Source of the DNA: Adineta vaga | Lineage: Eukaryota > Rotifera | Assembly: GCA_021613535.1 (NCBI GenBank) | Contig: CP075493.1 | Span: forward strand, 10,416,001 to 10,480,000 | Length of the DNA: 64,000 nt | Direction of reading: 5' to 3' | Shown: positions 36,622-55,394 of the stretch, in pieces | Layout: every line of letters begins with the position of its first letter | Numbering within the stretch: the first letter of the stretch is position 1 | The notes under the pieces: generated by a model | The model's input: the letters and a program-made list of their open reading frames with translations, nothing else | Told to the model about the DNA's origin: nothing | Databases searched by the model: none | Position numbers and translations under genes: made by a program

Positions 36622-38135
36622 ATGAATACTGTTGGTGAAAATAAGATGAATCAGCAACGTACGTATTTTATATTAATTTATATTTTTAAGATGATTCGAA
36701 TTAAATAGATCATTCTATTGTTATTCTAGAAGCGCTAACAGAAGAAAAGTCCAATGAAACTATTACTACTCCGACGAAAGTCAAAGCATGGAAACCACGT
36801 AATAGTTTATTCTCTCTATTTCTTGATGTTAGTCCAAGCAGCGTTACTAACATCAATGAGTATATTCAGGTTAAAAAATGATATCTATTCTTCAATATAT
36901 TTCTTACATCTTGAGTACTTTTAGACTAGTATGAAAGATGAAAATGCAATGGAGCAATATGGTCTTATCACATTAGTATACTCATATCTTCTGACATGGC
37001 ATCAATCAAAATCATATGAAGATCAAGCTACAGAATTAATTTTGAATAAACATATATTAACTATAAAACAATATATCACAGGAAAAGAATGTGAACGAAA
37101 AGTTCTCATTGCTATGCAATTCTTTGATTATCAACTCAAATATAACGATTCTTCCAATCGTAAGTAAGAAATCTATTTGTTTTCTAAAATATCCTATCTA
37201 ACAATTTTAGTTGAACTGATGACTATGTTATTACATTTATTTTTGCAACATCAATGTATTTCTACAGCTGAAATGATCGATTGGTATGAGAAGGAAACAT
37301 TTGCTGATCAAATTCTTGAGAAAAAAATAGAGAAAAAATGGGCAGAACCATTTCTTAATCAATATGGATACCGAATTGAATCTACAGGTAGACTATATCT
37401 TTCAAAATCGATGAACAGTTAAGTGAATTAATTTGATATTATTTTATCTTATTGAAGCTTCTGAAGAACTAACATGTACAAGTTCAGTGCCATCGATAAA
37501 TCCTCAGGAAAAAATCAGTCAACCCACTTCCAAAACTTGTGAACATGTTTCTATTCATAAACCATTTAAAAGTTTAGTTAAATTCTTCAAAGATATATCG
37601 CATATAAATGATTTTGTTATCCATGCGTATATTGAAGTAAGCTATTTTAGTTTGAGTGATATCAATATATATATATATGCAGATTATTTTATTTTTTAGC
37701 ATCAATATACAAAGAATATCACTCATCGAGTAATTATGATTGTTCGAAGTTATCTAAAAGCTTGGATTGATGTTTCTTCAAAATTAGAAACAAATTTTCT
37801 ATTGCATAAAATTTCAGTTATTCGATACTACAACTCTGATCGGAATTTTCAGATGCAACTTTTATTTGCTATTGAAGTATTTCTTTCCGAAAGTAAAAAG
37901 AATGAAAAATGGTCAAGTAAGTTGTAAACGAATTTTATGTTGATTTATATTCATTTTATTCTATTTAGTAAATGTGACATCGATATTATTTCAATTCTTT
38001 TTCAGTCAAAATTGTCTTGATCGAAAAACAATTCTCAAATGGTATGATAATGGTCATATTTACAATGAAATTTATTATCAAGAAACAAAAGCTTTTGCTC
38101 GATCGTTTATTGAAGGACTAAACGGATCGATTTGA
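36622..38135 (+). CDS. Protein with two W2 (eIF5C)-like domains
   Basis: Seven exons (36622-36658, 36730-36869, 36925-37159, 37211-37387, 37458-37636, 37700-37916, 37969-38135) join in frame to 383 residues. Two halves look alike. The first, about residues 35-195, ends in LLHLFLQHQCISTAEMIDWY then KKWAEPFLNQYGY. The second, about 215-383, begins with a similar PFKSLVKFF block and ends in LFQFFFSQNCLDRKTILKWY then AFARSFIEGLNG. Both endings match the aromatic/acidic box of W2 domains (eIF5, eIF2B-epsilon, eIF4G, BZW): the DxxILxWY helix, then a final amphipathic helix with a KPFLxWL-type end. W2 domains bind partners such as eIF2-beta and eIF1A. No eIF5 N-terminal or MIF4G domain is present. 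Function inferred only as a translation-factor-binding protein. Confidence 0.72.
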
Positions 38136-38794
38136 GTCATTCTTATATAACAGAACATAAGCAAGATTTTCTTTTTCAAAAAATAAAATCTGAAGTTGTT
38201 AAGCATTGTTATTTCAGAATATAACAAGAAAACATAACGATAATAATAGCAGACATTCAGATAAGTTTGAGAAGGATTTCTTCTAGCCTCATAATATCAT
38301 TATAGATCAGAGAGTTCGTCATTGTATAATGAAAAATAAAATACGAAACATCATGATATATCGTACGGTGAGAATAATATAATTCAACATCAGTTTTGTA
38401 AGACTATCTAAATAGAAAAGCGGATGTCAGTGGCAAGAATATTAGTAGAAACAAGTTTAATATTTCTTTTTTTCGTTTATTAAAGAAAAGTTCTTATAAA
38501 ATAAGAGATAAATGTCACACTAAACTAATTTCTCGTCGATGATGATTGTCTTTTGATAGAAGAATTTCATCACTGTACAATGATAGTAACAGGTTTAGTA
38601 GTGATAGTTTATGCTACTATAATTCAGATTGTAATTTATCATGCATGAGAAAATGATCTTCTTTTTAATTTTTGACATTATCGACGTGTAATTCTTAATC
38701 TAAATTAAAGAAATACATGAGGTGATTCTCTGTAATCAATTATACTCACTTTACTAATCTTACGGGGACATAAACTAGATTTTCATTCTCCGAT
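38136..38794. other. Intergenic, no gene seen
   Basis: About 660 AT-rich bases between the W2 gene and the GPCR remnant. An AATAAA lies just after the W2 stop (about 38180). Nothing else recognised. Confidence 0.4.
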
Positions 38795-39612
38795 ATGGTT
38801 TATATCGTTGGTATATGTGGAGCTATTTTGAATATTCATACTTTTCTTGAAAAACAAATCCGAAAAAATTCATGTGCAATTTATTTCTTATCAACTTTCA
38901 TTGTAGATTTTTGTATTCTAAATGTCTTTGTTTTGATAAACATCATAGTAACATTCCGTACATCACTTGCTGATCTTATCTTTTCGACGAGAATTAGCTG
39001 TAAATTTTGAAATTATTTAATGTTTATACTACCTTCTTTATCATCGACTTATTTACTATTATCATCGTTTATGTATCAGTTCACGTAATCAATTAGTACG
39101 AAAATTGAGTCATGTTAAAAGAAATCGTCTTCTAGCTGGAATAGTTCTTATGATATGAGCATTATTTGGATAACACGTTATCGTTGGTTATGATCAAATT
39201 GAAAATCCTTGGCTAAAGACAAGTAGCTTTACAGTTCAGTCACACCTACTAATTCCATTTCTATTATCTCTATTTGGTTTTATGATTCATCTTAATGTAA
39301 AACAAAGTCGGCAACGTGTTAATCTTCAAAATAATAATAATATCAATCAACAAAATATTCACATGATAAAAATGTTACTTGTTCAAGTTATCACTACAAT
39401 TATTTTGCATATACCCGCATACAATCATTTCTCTTTATAGTATTTTTTATGAAGCAGCAACTAATTTATATTCTCTACTTTTTTACATTCTTTTTTAATA
39501 ATATTGGAAGCTGGATGTATTTTATGAACTACTGTAAAACATTTTATCTGAACACATTGACAAGTAAACTATTTCGAGCTAGTTTACATCGACAATGGCT
39601 GAAAATTGTTTA
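38795..39612 (+). pseudogene. Decayed rhodopsin-like GPCR
   Basis: A receptor-like sequence interrupted by several stops and shifts. The first open part begins MVYIVGICGAILNIHTFLEK (TM1 with intact loop) and a TM2-like STFIVDFCILNVFVLINII, then stops at about 39010. Further on, membrane-like and loop-like segments appear: KRNRLLAGIVLMI followed by an in-frame TGA, then a TM5-like SHLLIPFLLSLFGFMIHLNV, a loop with HMIKMLLVQVITTIILHIPA (TM6), a TAG, and a TM7/tail-like FYLNTLTSKLFRASLHRQWL. The tail motif FYxNTLTSKLFR is typical of bdelloid GPCRs. No set of GT/AG introns removes all stops. Confidence 0.7.
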
Positions 39613-39860
39613 ATCAAACTAAGATTATAGAGATATCCTGCTTTTCCGGACTGTTTATCAGACAAGTGAATATACACAGAATGACCATTTATTTATGAAA
39701 ACAAAATAAAGGGTACTAAACACAAAATATATAACTAAATTCTTTTTCTTTTGGAAATACACAAAAAAAAAGAAGAAGAACGGAAAGTATATACAATTAA
39801 AAATGATCTCAATAAACAATGAAAATTACACAAAATAAAATGTAAATGAATGAAATCATT

Positions 39861-41953
<2,093 letters not shown>

Positions 41954-42943
41954 TATGTACACCGGTTATTCACACATCTGAAATGTATATGTATGACATA
42001 GTCAATAAATGAAAATTTTATTCCTAATTATGATTTGTTTAACGAATGTTAATGAAGTATGTGGAAATAAACAAAACAACAACTTGAATTTAATAATTAA
42101 ATAAATGAACAATTTAAAATTTTCCCCACAGTTTCGAGTCTTTTTTTCTCATTCTGTTGATTTAGAACTAACGATAACGATGTTAAACCAGATTTTTTCT
42201 ACATAACTATTTGCGTGTAAAAATCCTATTACTATCAAAATTAAAACAAATATCATGTAGAAAAATAGTTCCGTGTTCCGTGTCTCTAGAGAACACATAG
42301 CAGCTTCATCCCATTAATGACTATTAGCTCCAATAGATGGCGCTGGAAAATTTTAATTTATCATTTCTTTTTTTTTAAATAAATGTTTAATATTGAATAA
42401 AATAAAAATTACTGATTTCTTTTCTTAATTATCATTATTCGACAGTGGAGACTGTCTTGTCACGATTATGCATGACGGAAATTGTTTATTTGTTGTCATG
42501 CATGATTCATATACATATAGTTTATTCCTCCTTTCTTTCGTCATTTCATTACTCGTGATATATATTCACAATATAACCACCCACTTCATTGTTTTTCATA
42601 GATTGTAAAATATCGATCGTCGTGTGTGGTTCTATCCGTCATCACCGTTTTTCGTCGTCCTCAACGATTCCTTCTCCTTGTTCATCAATACCTTCGTTAT
42701 TATCATCATCATCATCAGTACCATCATCATCGACGATTATACAAGGAACATTCTTTCGCGTGTTTTGTTTACTTATTTGTTTTCCTAAATATTCGAAGCC
42801 GTTGATTTTTATTTTTGTCTATATCTTTCTGCTAGTTTTGCTTTCTCGTCTTACAACGGATAAAGAAAAAAAAGAAAATAAACGTCTTGTAGCAGTTTTA
42901 TTTGTGTTATCATTGTATCTTCTACTTGTCTATTGAACGAATC
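41954..42943. other. Divergent intergenic region
   Basis: About 990 bases between Scm (-) and RBBP6 (+). Expected to hold both promoters. An open frame at 42589-42936 is serine-rich low-complexity sequence (ATC/TCA repeats) and looks like 5' leader DNA, not a gene. Confidence 0.45.
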
Positions 42944-45900
42944 ATGTCGATTATTCGATATCGATTTAAAGCAGACAAAAATTTTGAATCAGTCAAAATT
43001 GATGGAATGAATTGTTCTCTCGGAGAACTTAAACGTTTAATTGCGGCAAAATCATCCCGTTCTGGGGCTTATCACCCCAAAGATGATTATGATTTAATTA
43101 TTAGCAATGCCAATACACATGAAGGTTAGTTCAATTTCTTTTCTTTCTTTTTTTCAAATTAATTATAATCAAAAAAAAACATACAACTACAATTTCAAAT
43201 GGCTTTTCTTTTTTAATATTTAGAATACAGAGATAATTCTGATTTAATTCCTCGAAATGCCAGTGTTATTGTTGCTCGGCGTATCCGCGGTATTGTGGAT
43301 ACCTTAACACCATTATCAAATCAAAAACCTGTCGTATCTTCCGATGATATTGTGAAAGAGTAAGACTATTTATAGATTTGCAATGAGATGTTCATTAGAA
43401 ATATTTTCATTTAGTATTTTGTTACCTGCAATGCTCAATCAAAATCAAGCGGCCACGGGAAATCCATCATCAGTTGTCGAAACAAATGCAATTCCGTTAG
43501 AGAAACTCACTGAAGTAATTTCGTAATAAAGAATTATTTTGATTCAAATATTTATTGAAATCTATTTTAGACAACAAGTAATAATGGTGCGGCAAAAGAA
43601 ATGACGGAAGATGATTTAATTAAAGAAATTCAAATGGGTTCACAGGCGCGTTATGTGTACGTGATTAAAATGAATGTTAGAAATATGTAAGAAATATTGT
43701 TTATTAATTTTAGTACACCACAACCACCCTATCGAACGAACCTATTTGTTTGTCATCATTGTAAACAACCTGGTCATATTAAAAGTCAATGTCCTTCGTT
43801 TTTGGTAAGTTTTTACCTTGAATAAATTTATCACATATGAAAATCAGTAGATATAGTTTTTTTGTCTTGCTTCAATTCTTTCCTATCGATCAACTAATTT
43901 TCTCATGAATAATAGAAATATAAAGAATTTTTTTGTTTTCAACAGTCATCCAATAGTAATTCGACTGGTAATACGTCGAATTCAAATTCAAATACAGGAG
44001 ATAATACACAAACAACAAATTCAGGTCCAATGCGATCATCTCTACCACATTCATCTCATATAGTAACACGTCATGCACCTTATCAAATGTCATATCATCC
44101 CCGTGGAAATCGTTCACATCGTGGTGCTGGTCATCCACGTGGTGAACCATTACCGAAGAAGACCACAGGCATCCCACGTGATCGTCTTATACCAGTTCCC
44201 AAACATATACCCGGTGCATTAAGAGATCAAACTGGTGCTTCAGTAGTACCAAGACAAATGGCGTAAGTGAAGCAAGATTTGACATCATCATTATGAGATT
44301 ATATGTGTTCTTTTCTTTTTCTTTTATAGTGAACTATATATTGAACGAAGTGAAAAGAAAGCTGATGCATTAGCACAAATCTCTCGTCAAAATGATGATA
44401 AATTTGTTGCATCATCTATTTCTACATCAACAAAATCAACTGATGAAGATCTTCCACCCAATGATCTTCTTTGTCCTTTATGTAAACGAGTTTATAATGA
44501 TGCTGTTATTGCACCTTGTTGTAGTCTCAGTTTTTGTGATAGTTGTAAGTTTAATAAATTATTTTCGATGGCATTCGTATTCGTATCCGTATTTTTCGTT
44601 TCTTTTCAAAACAAAAGGTATTCGTACAGCTTTAATCGAAAGTCCTGAACATGAATGTCCTAGATGTCATGCTCAACATGTTGCTATTGATCAGATAAAT
44701 CCAAATTTATTCCTACGAAATCATATTAAACGTTGGCGTGAACGGCAGAATCAATCGTTTTATCCACAATCGTCTATGCCACAATCAAATGTAGATCAAG
44801 ATTTAGAATCAACATCAATAAATCGTTCGAATTCGAATGAAATTGATGAATATGATACAGCTATTCTTTCGACAAGTTCTCAACCTTCAGTTTCATCTAC
44901 TAAAACAGCGCCAATTATCATCAAAATGCAACCCAAAAGTCAATCACCTCCGTTATCAATTGCAGCAACTCGAGCAGCTGATATAGTGTTGGAAGATGAA
45001 AAGACATCAGATTCAGATCATACAGCACCTAGGTTTGTTAAATTTCTTTTTATTTGTTCTATTAAAAATTACCATTCTTATTGCTTTTTTTATAGTTTAA
45101 AAGAGGTTCATGCCAATGAAGAAATAATAGATCCTTTACCTTCATCTAGTATTACTGAAAGTGAGATTATTCATTTGATGATTTCTTGTTTTGTTTCATA
45201 TTCTATTGAATTGATTTAGGTGAAAAACCAGAAAGTGAAACACCTCCAACTCAAATGACACATAATAACACAATTTATACTTCACCATCACCCTCCTCTA
45301 CCATGGCACCAGCCAATCCTGTTATACCACATTATTATCCAGCACCTCAACATCATAATATTGTCTATCAACATCATATACCTCCAGCAACATCGAATGG
45401 TCTCTATCCAATGCAATCGTAAGTGAAGTTAATTCATCAATTATTGAAATTAATTGTATTATTTTCTAGAAATTATTATCCACCACCTATGGGAGTTCGT
45501 TATCCCCCAGCAGGTATCCATCATTATCCACAATATGCACCTGCTCCACCGGTTCATCATCATCATCCAATTCCTCCACCTCGTCCAATCGTTCCACCTC
45601 CACATATCCAAGCAAATGGTTATACTATGCCCGGTTTTCATCCACATCCAACAGCACCATTTACATCCACATCAACATTTATTCAACATCATCAAACAGC
45701 AACACAACCGATTTCTACAGCTTTATCCGAAAATGAGTTTTACACGAAACAAAGATACTTTCAACGAATGTAAGATAGTGTTTTCTGTTTTTAAATATTA
45801 TTTTCTTCTAAACTTATTTATGAACTTTAGGCAAGGATCACCTACTCGTCGTCGTTCACGATCTTCATCTTATTCATCGTATTCAAGCAGGTAGGATACC

Positions 45901-46759
45901 TTTTTAGTTAGTGTAAAGGAGGAAAAAAATAACGTTTATTTTATTCTTTGCTTTAGTGATTCTCGTAGTTCCTCACGTTCGCGTTATGATCGTCATCGTC
46001 GTTCATCTCGTAGTCGAAGTCGTCGACGTACAAAAAAGTCTCCTAGTCGAGATAATAATCGTCGTCAACGACGATCATCTTCTTATCAGAGTCGACGAAG
46101 ACCACCGCCACCACCACCACCTATGGATTCTAAAGATAAATATTCATCATCATCATCTTCATCCAAATATCGAAGGTAAGATTTGTTTTTCTAATGAAAA
46201 ACAGAAAACTTCATACTTTATTTATCTTTCAATAGATCACCTCAACGTCCATCTCGAAACCATGAACGACGTCGTTCACCTCGTCCACCACCAACTATTC
46301 AACAATCTACTCAAAGAACAATTGTCTATATGCAAGAATCGTCACATTCCAGGTAAGAAATTTATCGTCTCTCGTTCTCCTCATTCATCTTAATCATTTT
46401 CTTCTAGTCGAGATCGTCGTCGATCAACAAGTCGTTCACGAGGAACTGATGATCGTACTACTTCATCATCAAAGAAAGATCAACAATCCCAACCAGAATC
46501 ACAATCTTCTCCAGCACCAACAACAACGTCAGCGACACCTTCGATGCCAACAACACTTTCTTCGAAAATTGAAACAGTAGTAGAAGAATCTTCGGAAAAA
46601 GCTCACGATGAGAGTACTAAAAATGGAAAGAAACATAAGAAACATCATAAAAAACATCGACATTCAAGTTCTAAAAGCAAGAAACGTCATCGTAGTAAAG
46701 ATAAAGACAAAAAGACAATGGTCGACTCATCATCATCTGTTCTTGAAGTACAATCGTAA
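42944..46759 (+). CDS. RBBP6: RBBP6-like E3 ubiquitin ligase (DWNN-zinc knuckle-RING)
   Basis: Plus-strand gene of about twelve exons with the diagnostic RBBP6 order. Residues 1-76 are the DWNN ubiquitin-like domain (MSIIRYRFKADKNFESVKID, then DDYDLIISNANT and VARRIRG). Next is a CCHC zinc knuckle (FVCHHCKQPGHIKSQCPSF). Then comes a RING/U-box (PPNDLLCPLCKRVYNDAVIA, PCCSLSFCDSC, HECPRCHAQ, followed by FLRNHIKRWRERQ). A Pro/His/Tyr-rich region follows (YYPPPMGVRYPPAG and similar), then Arg/Ser-rich exons (SPTRRRSRSSSYSSYSS) and a Lys/His/Ser tail (KKHKKHHKKHRHSSSKSKKR). Family members act in the nucleus in mRNA 3' processing and ubiquitination of p53- or YB-1-type targets. The vertebrate Rb/p53-binding regions cannot be recognised here. 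Confidence 0.93.
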
Positions 46760-47153
46760 AATTTACTCTTGTTGTTTTTTTGTGATGTTAAATAAATCTA
46801 TATATATATATACTATATCCGGAGGAATCTTTTTCATGTATTTGTGAGTTTCTTTTTTTTGTTTTCGACAGAAAAATAAAATTTATTGATGAAACATTAA
46901 TTCAATATTTTTTCCTTTAAACTAAATCCTCATATTAATGTTCTTAAAACACATGATCGACTTTCTAACCTACTGATGACATAACAACTATTTACTATAG
47001 GTTAGAAGAAAGAGAACGAACGAACACTTTTGTCATTCTTATATAACATGTGTTTTTCTGTCGTGTTCTCTTTACCATATATAATGATTAGTACATGAAG
47101 AATATTTCACTTAATCTCACCAACATCATAGATTCATTTTACAAAATTCTTCG
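46760..47153. other. Intergenic, no gene seen
   Basis: About 390 bases between RBBP6 and the monooxygenase gene, both on plus. Poly(A)-type AATAAA motifs occur near 46874. Presumed 3' UTR plus promoter. Confidence 0.4.
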
Positions 47154-48806
47154 ATGACACTTGGAGAAACATTTCGTATTGCTATCATAGGTGAAAAGTA
47201 TCTTTTTTTTTCTCATCGATTAGAAGTTTGCAAATCATTTATTTTATTTAGGAGGTGGTCTTGCAGGACTCGCATTAGCTATTAGTTTAAAACAAAAAGG
47301 ATTTCAGAATCTAATAATTTATGAACGAGAATCAGGTAAGAATCATGTTTCATTTTTCTCGCAATGTTTTCTGAATAATATCTTTCGATCATTATAGATA
47401 GTCATGCACGCCATCAAGGTTGGTCTGTTTCATTGTTAGCTCCTGATGGAGGCCTTGCATTTATTGAACATCTTGGTCTTTTACCAGAATTTACTGCTCT
47501 TTCTTTTCAACCTTGTTTTCGTGCATTAGATGGCGAAACAGGTTTGATAGTAACGAATGTTATTGTCATCAATCATCTTAAAATCTTCTAGGAAAAACGC
47601 TACTTTTTGTTCGTGGAAATGAAAATGGAAGAAGATTTAAACGAGGAGATCTACGTGATGCACTCTATCGAGCCTGTGTTCGAGAAGGTATGTCAATAGA
47701 ATGACTATCAATATATAAAACAACAGAATACATTTGCAGGTATCAAAGTCGTTTGGGATGCTCGAGTGAAATCTTTCGAAGAAATAAATGACAAGATTTA
47801 CATTCATTTTGTTGATGAAACAAAACATCAAACTGAAGTAGCTGATCTTCTTATTGGAGCTGATGGAGCACATTCACCTATTAGAAAACAATTGACTGGT
47901 GATGTAGCACGTGCAGCTGGTTTTAATGGTATTGTTGGTTTAATAAAGAAAGTTGCCGATGGTAGCAACGATGATCTATTCAAACACGAATACATTTACA
48001 ATTCTGGTGTTCTAGTTTCTGGTCGAAATGGTAGGCAAAAGAAATTATTTGAAACGAAGAGATGATTATCATCATCTATTTTTGCATTTATTTAGTTAGT
48101 TGTTGGTATGCACATCATGTTCTACATGATGAAATCTATTGGTCATTGAGTATTCGATCAGACGAAGATTATCTTCGTCAACGCACTGATTATGATAAGA
48201 AAAAACTTCATGAACTAGCTTTAGAATATTCTCAAAAATTTTTTCCATTAATTCAAACATTAGTTCAAAGAACACCTATTGAACAAATGCAAGATTGTTT
48301 AATTTTCAAAGATCTCGATCCAATGAAACAAGATGTTTCTGGACGATATTGGTGAGCAGCTATGATAACTTCTAAGAGATCAATTGTTCACTTTATGTTT
48401 AGTGTATCAAAAACTGGAAGAATCACGTTGTTAGGTGATGCTGCACATGCGATGATTCCTTTTCGAGGACAAGGTATCTTACAATTTGTTTTTTTTTAAA
48501 TTTATTCATAAACTAAATATGCTTACTACAGGTGGCAACACTGCATTGATGGCAGCATGGAATCTATCTGAGAAACTTGGCCCTCTCGTAAATCGAACTG
48601 AAATAACGAATGATGATATTAATAAAATTCTTCTGCAATATGAAAATGAACGTATTCCAGCTGGTACACAAGAAATACTTGAATCACGAGAAAATGCCGA
48701 ACGATTTCATTCTGCAAATGGTCTAGCAAACTTCTTTCGAAATTCAAGTATGCGAACAGTGAATCTTATGATCAAATTTAATGATTGGTATTATAGAAAA
48801 ACATAA
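47154..48806 (+). CDS. FAD-dependent monooxygenase (group A flavin hydroxylase)
   Basis: About eight exons with short introns, roughly 420-430 residues. The dinucleotide-binding motif is split by the first intron: FRIAIIG then GGLAGLALAISLKQKGF. The ribose-binding region reads NLIIYERES. The family's second motif is FKRGDLRDALYRAC, the DG motif is ADLLIGADGAHSPIRKQL, and the third FAD motif is ITLLGDAAHAMIPFRGQGG followed by NTALMAAWNL. This is the PHBH/TetX/salicylate-hydroxylase-like class, which uses NAD(P)H and O2 to hydroxylate small substrates. Substrate unknown. No membrane anchor is seen at the C-terminus (KFNDWYYRKT). The closest types I know are fungal and bacterial, so horizontal acquisition is plausible; the introns would then have been gained later. 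Confidence 0.85.
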
Positions 48807-49201
48807 ATAATTTAAATAAGAATAAATATTTTTCCTAACCAAATTCTCTTTTCATCTATACGTCAATCTATAAAACTATTGTATTGATTTCATATCTAAT
48901 AATAATAATAATAATTGAACTTCACTGCACAAATGCATTTATGCACTCAATTACCTGAAAACAAAAGTAAATCATATAAAAATAAAATGTACGAACACGT
49001 TACGTGTAGACAGAACAAATTCAATGCATAGTAAGAAAAAGAACACAATTAAAGTTGCCTATACACAACTGTAATGTGTTGTGTCTCTTTTTGTCTTCTG
49101 TACATAATCAAAATGCGCATAACGAATTATCAAATATAAAAACATTCTCGTTTCTTTGAAATAGTTTAGTTTTAGTTTTATTTATTCATATATTCTAGAC
49201 G
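48807..49201. other. Intergenic with (AAT)n run
   Basis: About 395 bases; includes a short (AAT)n microsatellite at about 48897-48914 and, at its end, tattctag followed by acg and the next ATG, a candidate splice acceptor. No gene seen. Confidence 0.4.
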
Positions 49202-49531
49202 ATGTCACAATCACGTAAAGCTCTTTTGGAAAAATTTATCGATGCTCTAACGAGTTCAAAAATGAACCATCTCGATCAATATCTTGAAGAGAACATTAGA
49301 AAAACGGTTGATTCAAAAATTGTTTTGAATAATATTAATGAAGCTCGAGAATATTATACTAAAGAACACGATGGAAAATCGACATCTCAATGGACAATTG
49401 TGGAATGTGAACTAGAAGATCCAGAGAATAATACATTACGTGCACGTATTTCACATGGTAATAAAACATACGATACAATATATACATTTAGTTCAGCTGG
49501 AAAAATTCAGCGTATCGATGCTGTGAGTTAA
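49202..49531 (+). CDS. Small NTF2-like (SnoaL-type) domain protein
   Basis: Intronless frame of 109 residues. The pattern fits a compact NTF2-like cone fold: an N-terminal helix pair (KALLEKFIDALTSSKMNHLD, then QYLEENI), a short region with a helix before the sheet (NNINEAREYYTKEH), then alternating beta strands (SQWTIVECELED, TLRARISHG, KTYDTIYTFSS, GKIQRIDAVS). The closing strand GKIxRID is typical of SnoaL/polyketide-cyclase-like families. Catalytic role unknown; many such proteins only bind ligands. It may be of foreign origin, but nothing in base composition shows that. A splice-acceptor-like tattctag lies three bases before the ATG. Confidence 0.65.
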   Translation: MSQSRKALLEKFIDALTSSKMNHLDQYLEENIRKTVDSKIVLNNINEAREYYTKEHDGKSTSQWTIVECELEDPENNTLRARISHGNKTYDTIYTFSSAGKIQRIDAVS

Positions 49532-50126
49532 ATTAGAATGAAATTAATGATTATAAACAAACATTGCGAATGATTTCTTTCAGCTAGTTGTGTTTTTATA
49601 TTTATAATAAAACGTTCGATGTAGAAGATTCAATCTATAAACGATTACATTAAATTCATTATTGAAGTTTAGATTGATCTTTTTCCTTCTTCTTCTTCTT
49701 CTTCATTGACATCTTTATAAACACTTTTATATTCAGATGAAATTCAATAATCTTATCGTTTTGATTGACATATGATTCTTATATATATGTATATATATAT
49801 AACATATTTCATGCCAATAAAAAGAAAGAAATGATGTGATGTGATGACAAGTAACGACCTCTATATAATACCTTAATATGATTGGCTCTTACTGTATTAA
49901 CATAGATTTAATTGCTGATTAAAAAAACTGCTGAATGGTCGATCGATCTGTGTACTTCAACGAACAGACAGATGATCTTTTGTTCTCTTTTCTCTTTTTT
50001 TTGAGTATTTTGCGTGGGTTGATTATTCAACCAGATGAGAATATGTTCAATTACTTGTTTAGTTTGTAGATAATGCGGTGACTGTAACAAAGATACAAAA
50101 CAGATATACATATTTATTTATATACA
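49532..50126. other. Intergenic, no gene seen
   Basis: About 600 bases between the NTF2-like gene and the Src gene. Contains a (TTC)n run at about 49687-49704 and an AT-repeat near 49780-49800. It probably holds the Src promoter. Confidence 0.4.
49687..49704. repeat. (TTC)n microsatellite
   Basis: Six TTC/CTT units in intergenic DNA. Confidence 0.75.
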
Positions 50127-52444
<2,318 letters not shown>

Positions 52445-52855
52445 ATGCATACGAATCTCTTCTTCTCGAGTTTTCTGCTCTTTTTTCTCAGGATGCTTTT
52501 CTTCTTCTTCATCTTTCTTGCTTCCACTACTCCGAATGATGCTATAGAAATCAACAAGTGACTGTCTTCTACAGATATTTTCTATCGATACAATTTCGAA
52601 TGTATATTTGCGTAATGTACTTCTAAGTTCTTCTCATTTTTCTCTCTCTTCTACTTCTTATGCTAGCCAGATATATCTCTTACATAACAAAAGCTTATGC
52701 ATGACATAAACTCATCTATGAATATCTAATTTCGTGCTTTTTTTGTCATTGTCTGTTGTAAAATGAGTGATTTCTTATTGTTGTTTTTTGGAAGAACACA
52801 AAAAAAAACGAATAAATTTGCTAAATACTAATGTTTTGTGTTGTTTTGTTTTCAG
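52445..52855. other. Src-NDR intergenic region with acceptor at NDR start
   Basis: 411 bases between the Src stop and the NDR ATG on the same strand. It ends ttgttttgttttcag abutting ATGG, a strong 3' splice site. It may be the acceptor of a 5' UTR intron or a trans-splice site. No other gene seen. Confidence 0.5.
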
Positions 52856-55124
<2,269 letters not shown>

Positions 55125-55394
55125 TATCAAATTATGCTTCTCTCAATGAACAGTTTCATTGCATTGCGAATATCTTCATATTTCTATCTTAAACGTCTGA
55201 ACCCGTTGTTATTTTTTGTTTTGTGTATATAAATAGAGCATGAATAAAACCTATTTGTTAGATATGTTTTACTCGTTTGTTTTCCTTCTTCATTTAAGTA
55301 ATGATGAATAAAACAAAATTTCATCAGTTCTTCAATAATAATACGTCATAGATGAATGTAATTACGTAAGATTTTGTTCTGTTTTTATATAGAC

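Noticed and set aside
42589-42936. Serine-rich plus-strand frame before RBBP6
   Set aside because: Composition follows a TCA/ATC-rich low-complexity tract and it overlaps the expected RBBP6 leader; no domain.
45454-46393. His/Val-rich overlapping frames within RBBP6
   Set aside because: Out-of-frame shadows of the Pro/His- and Arg/Ser-rich coding exons.
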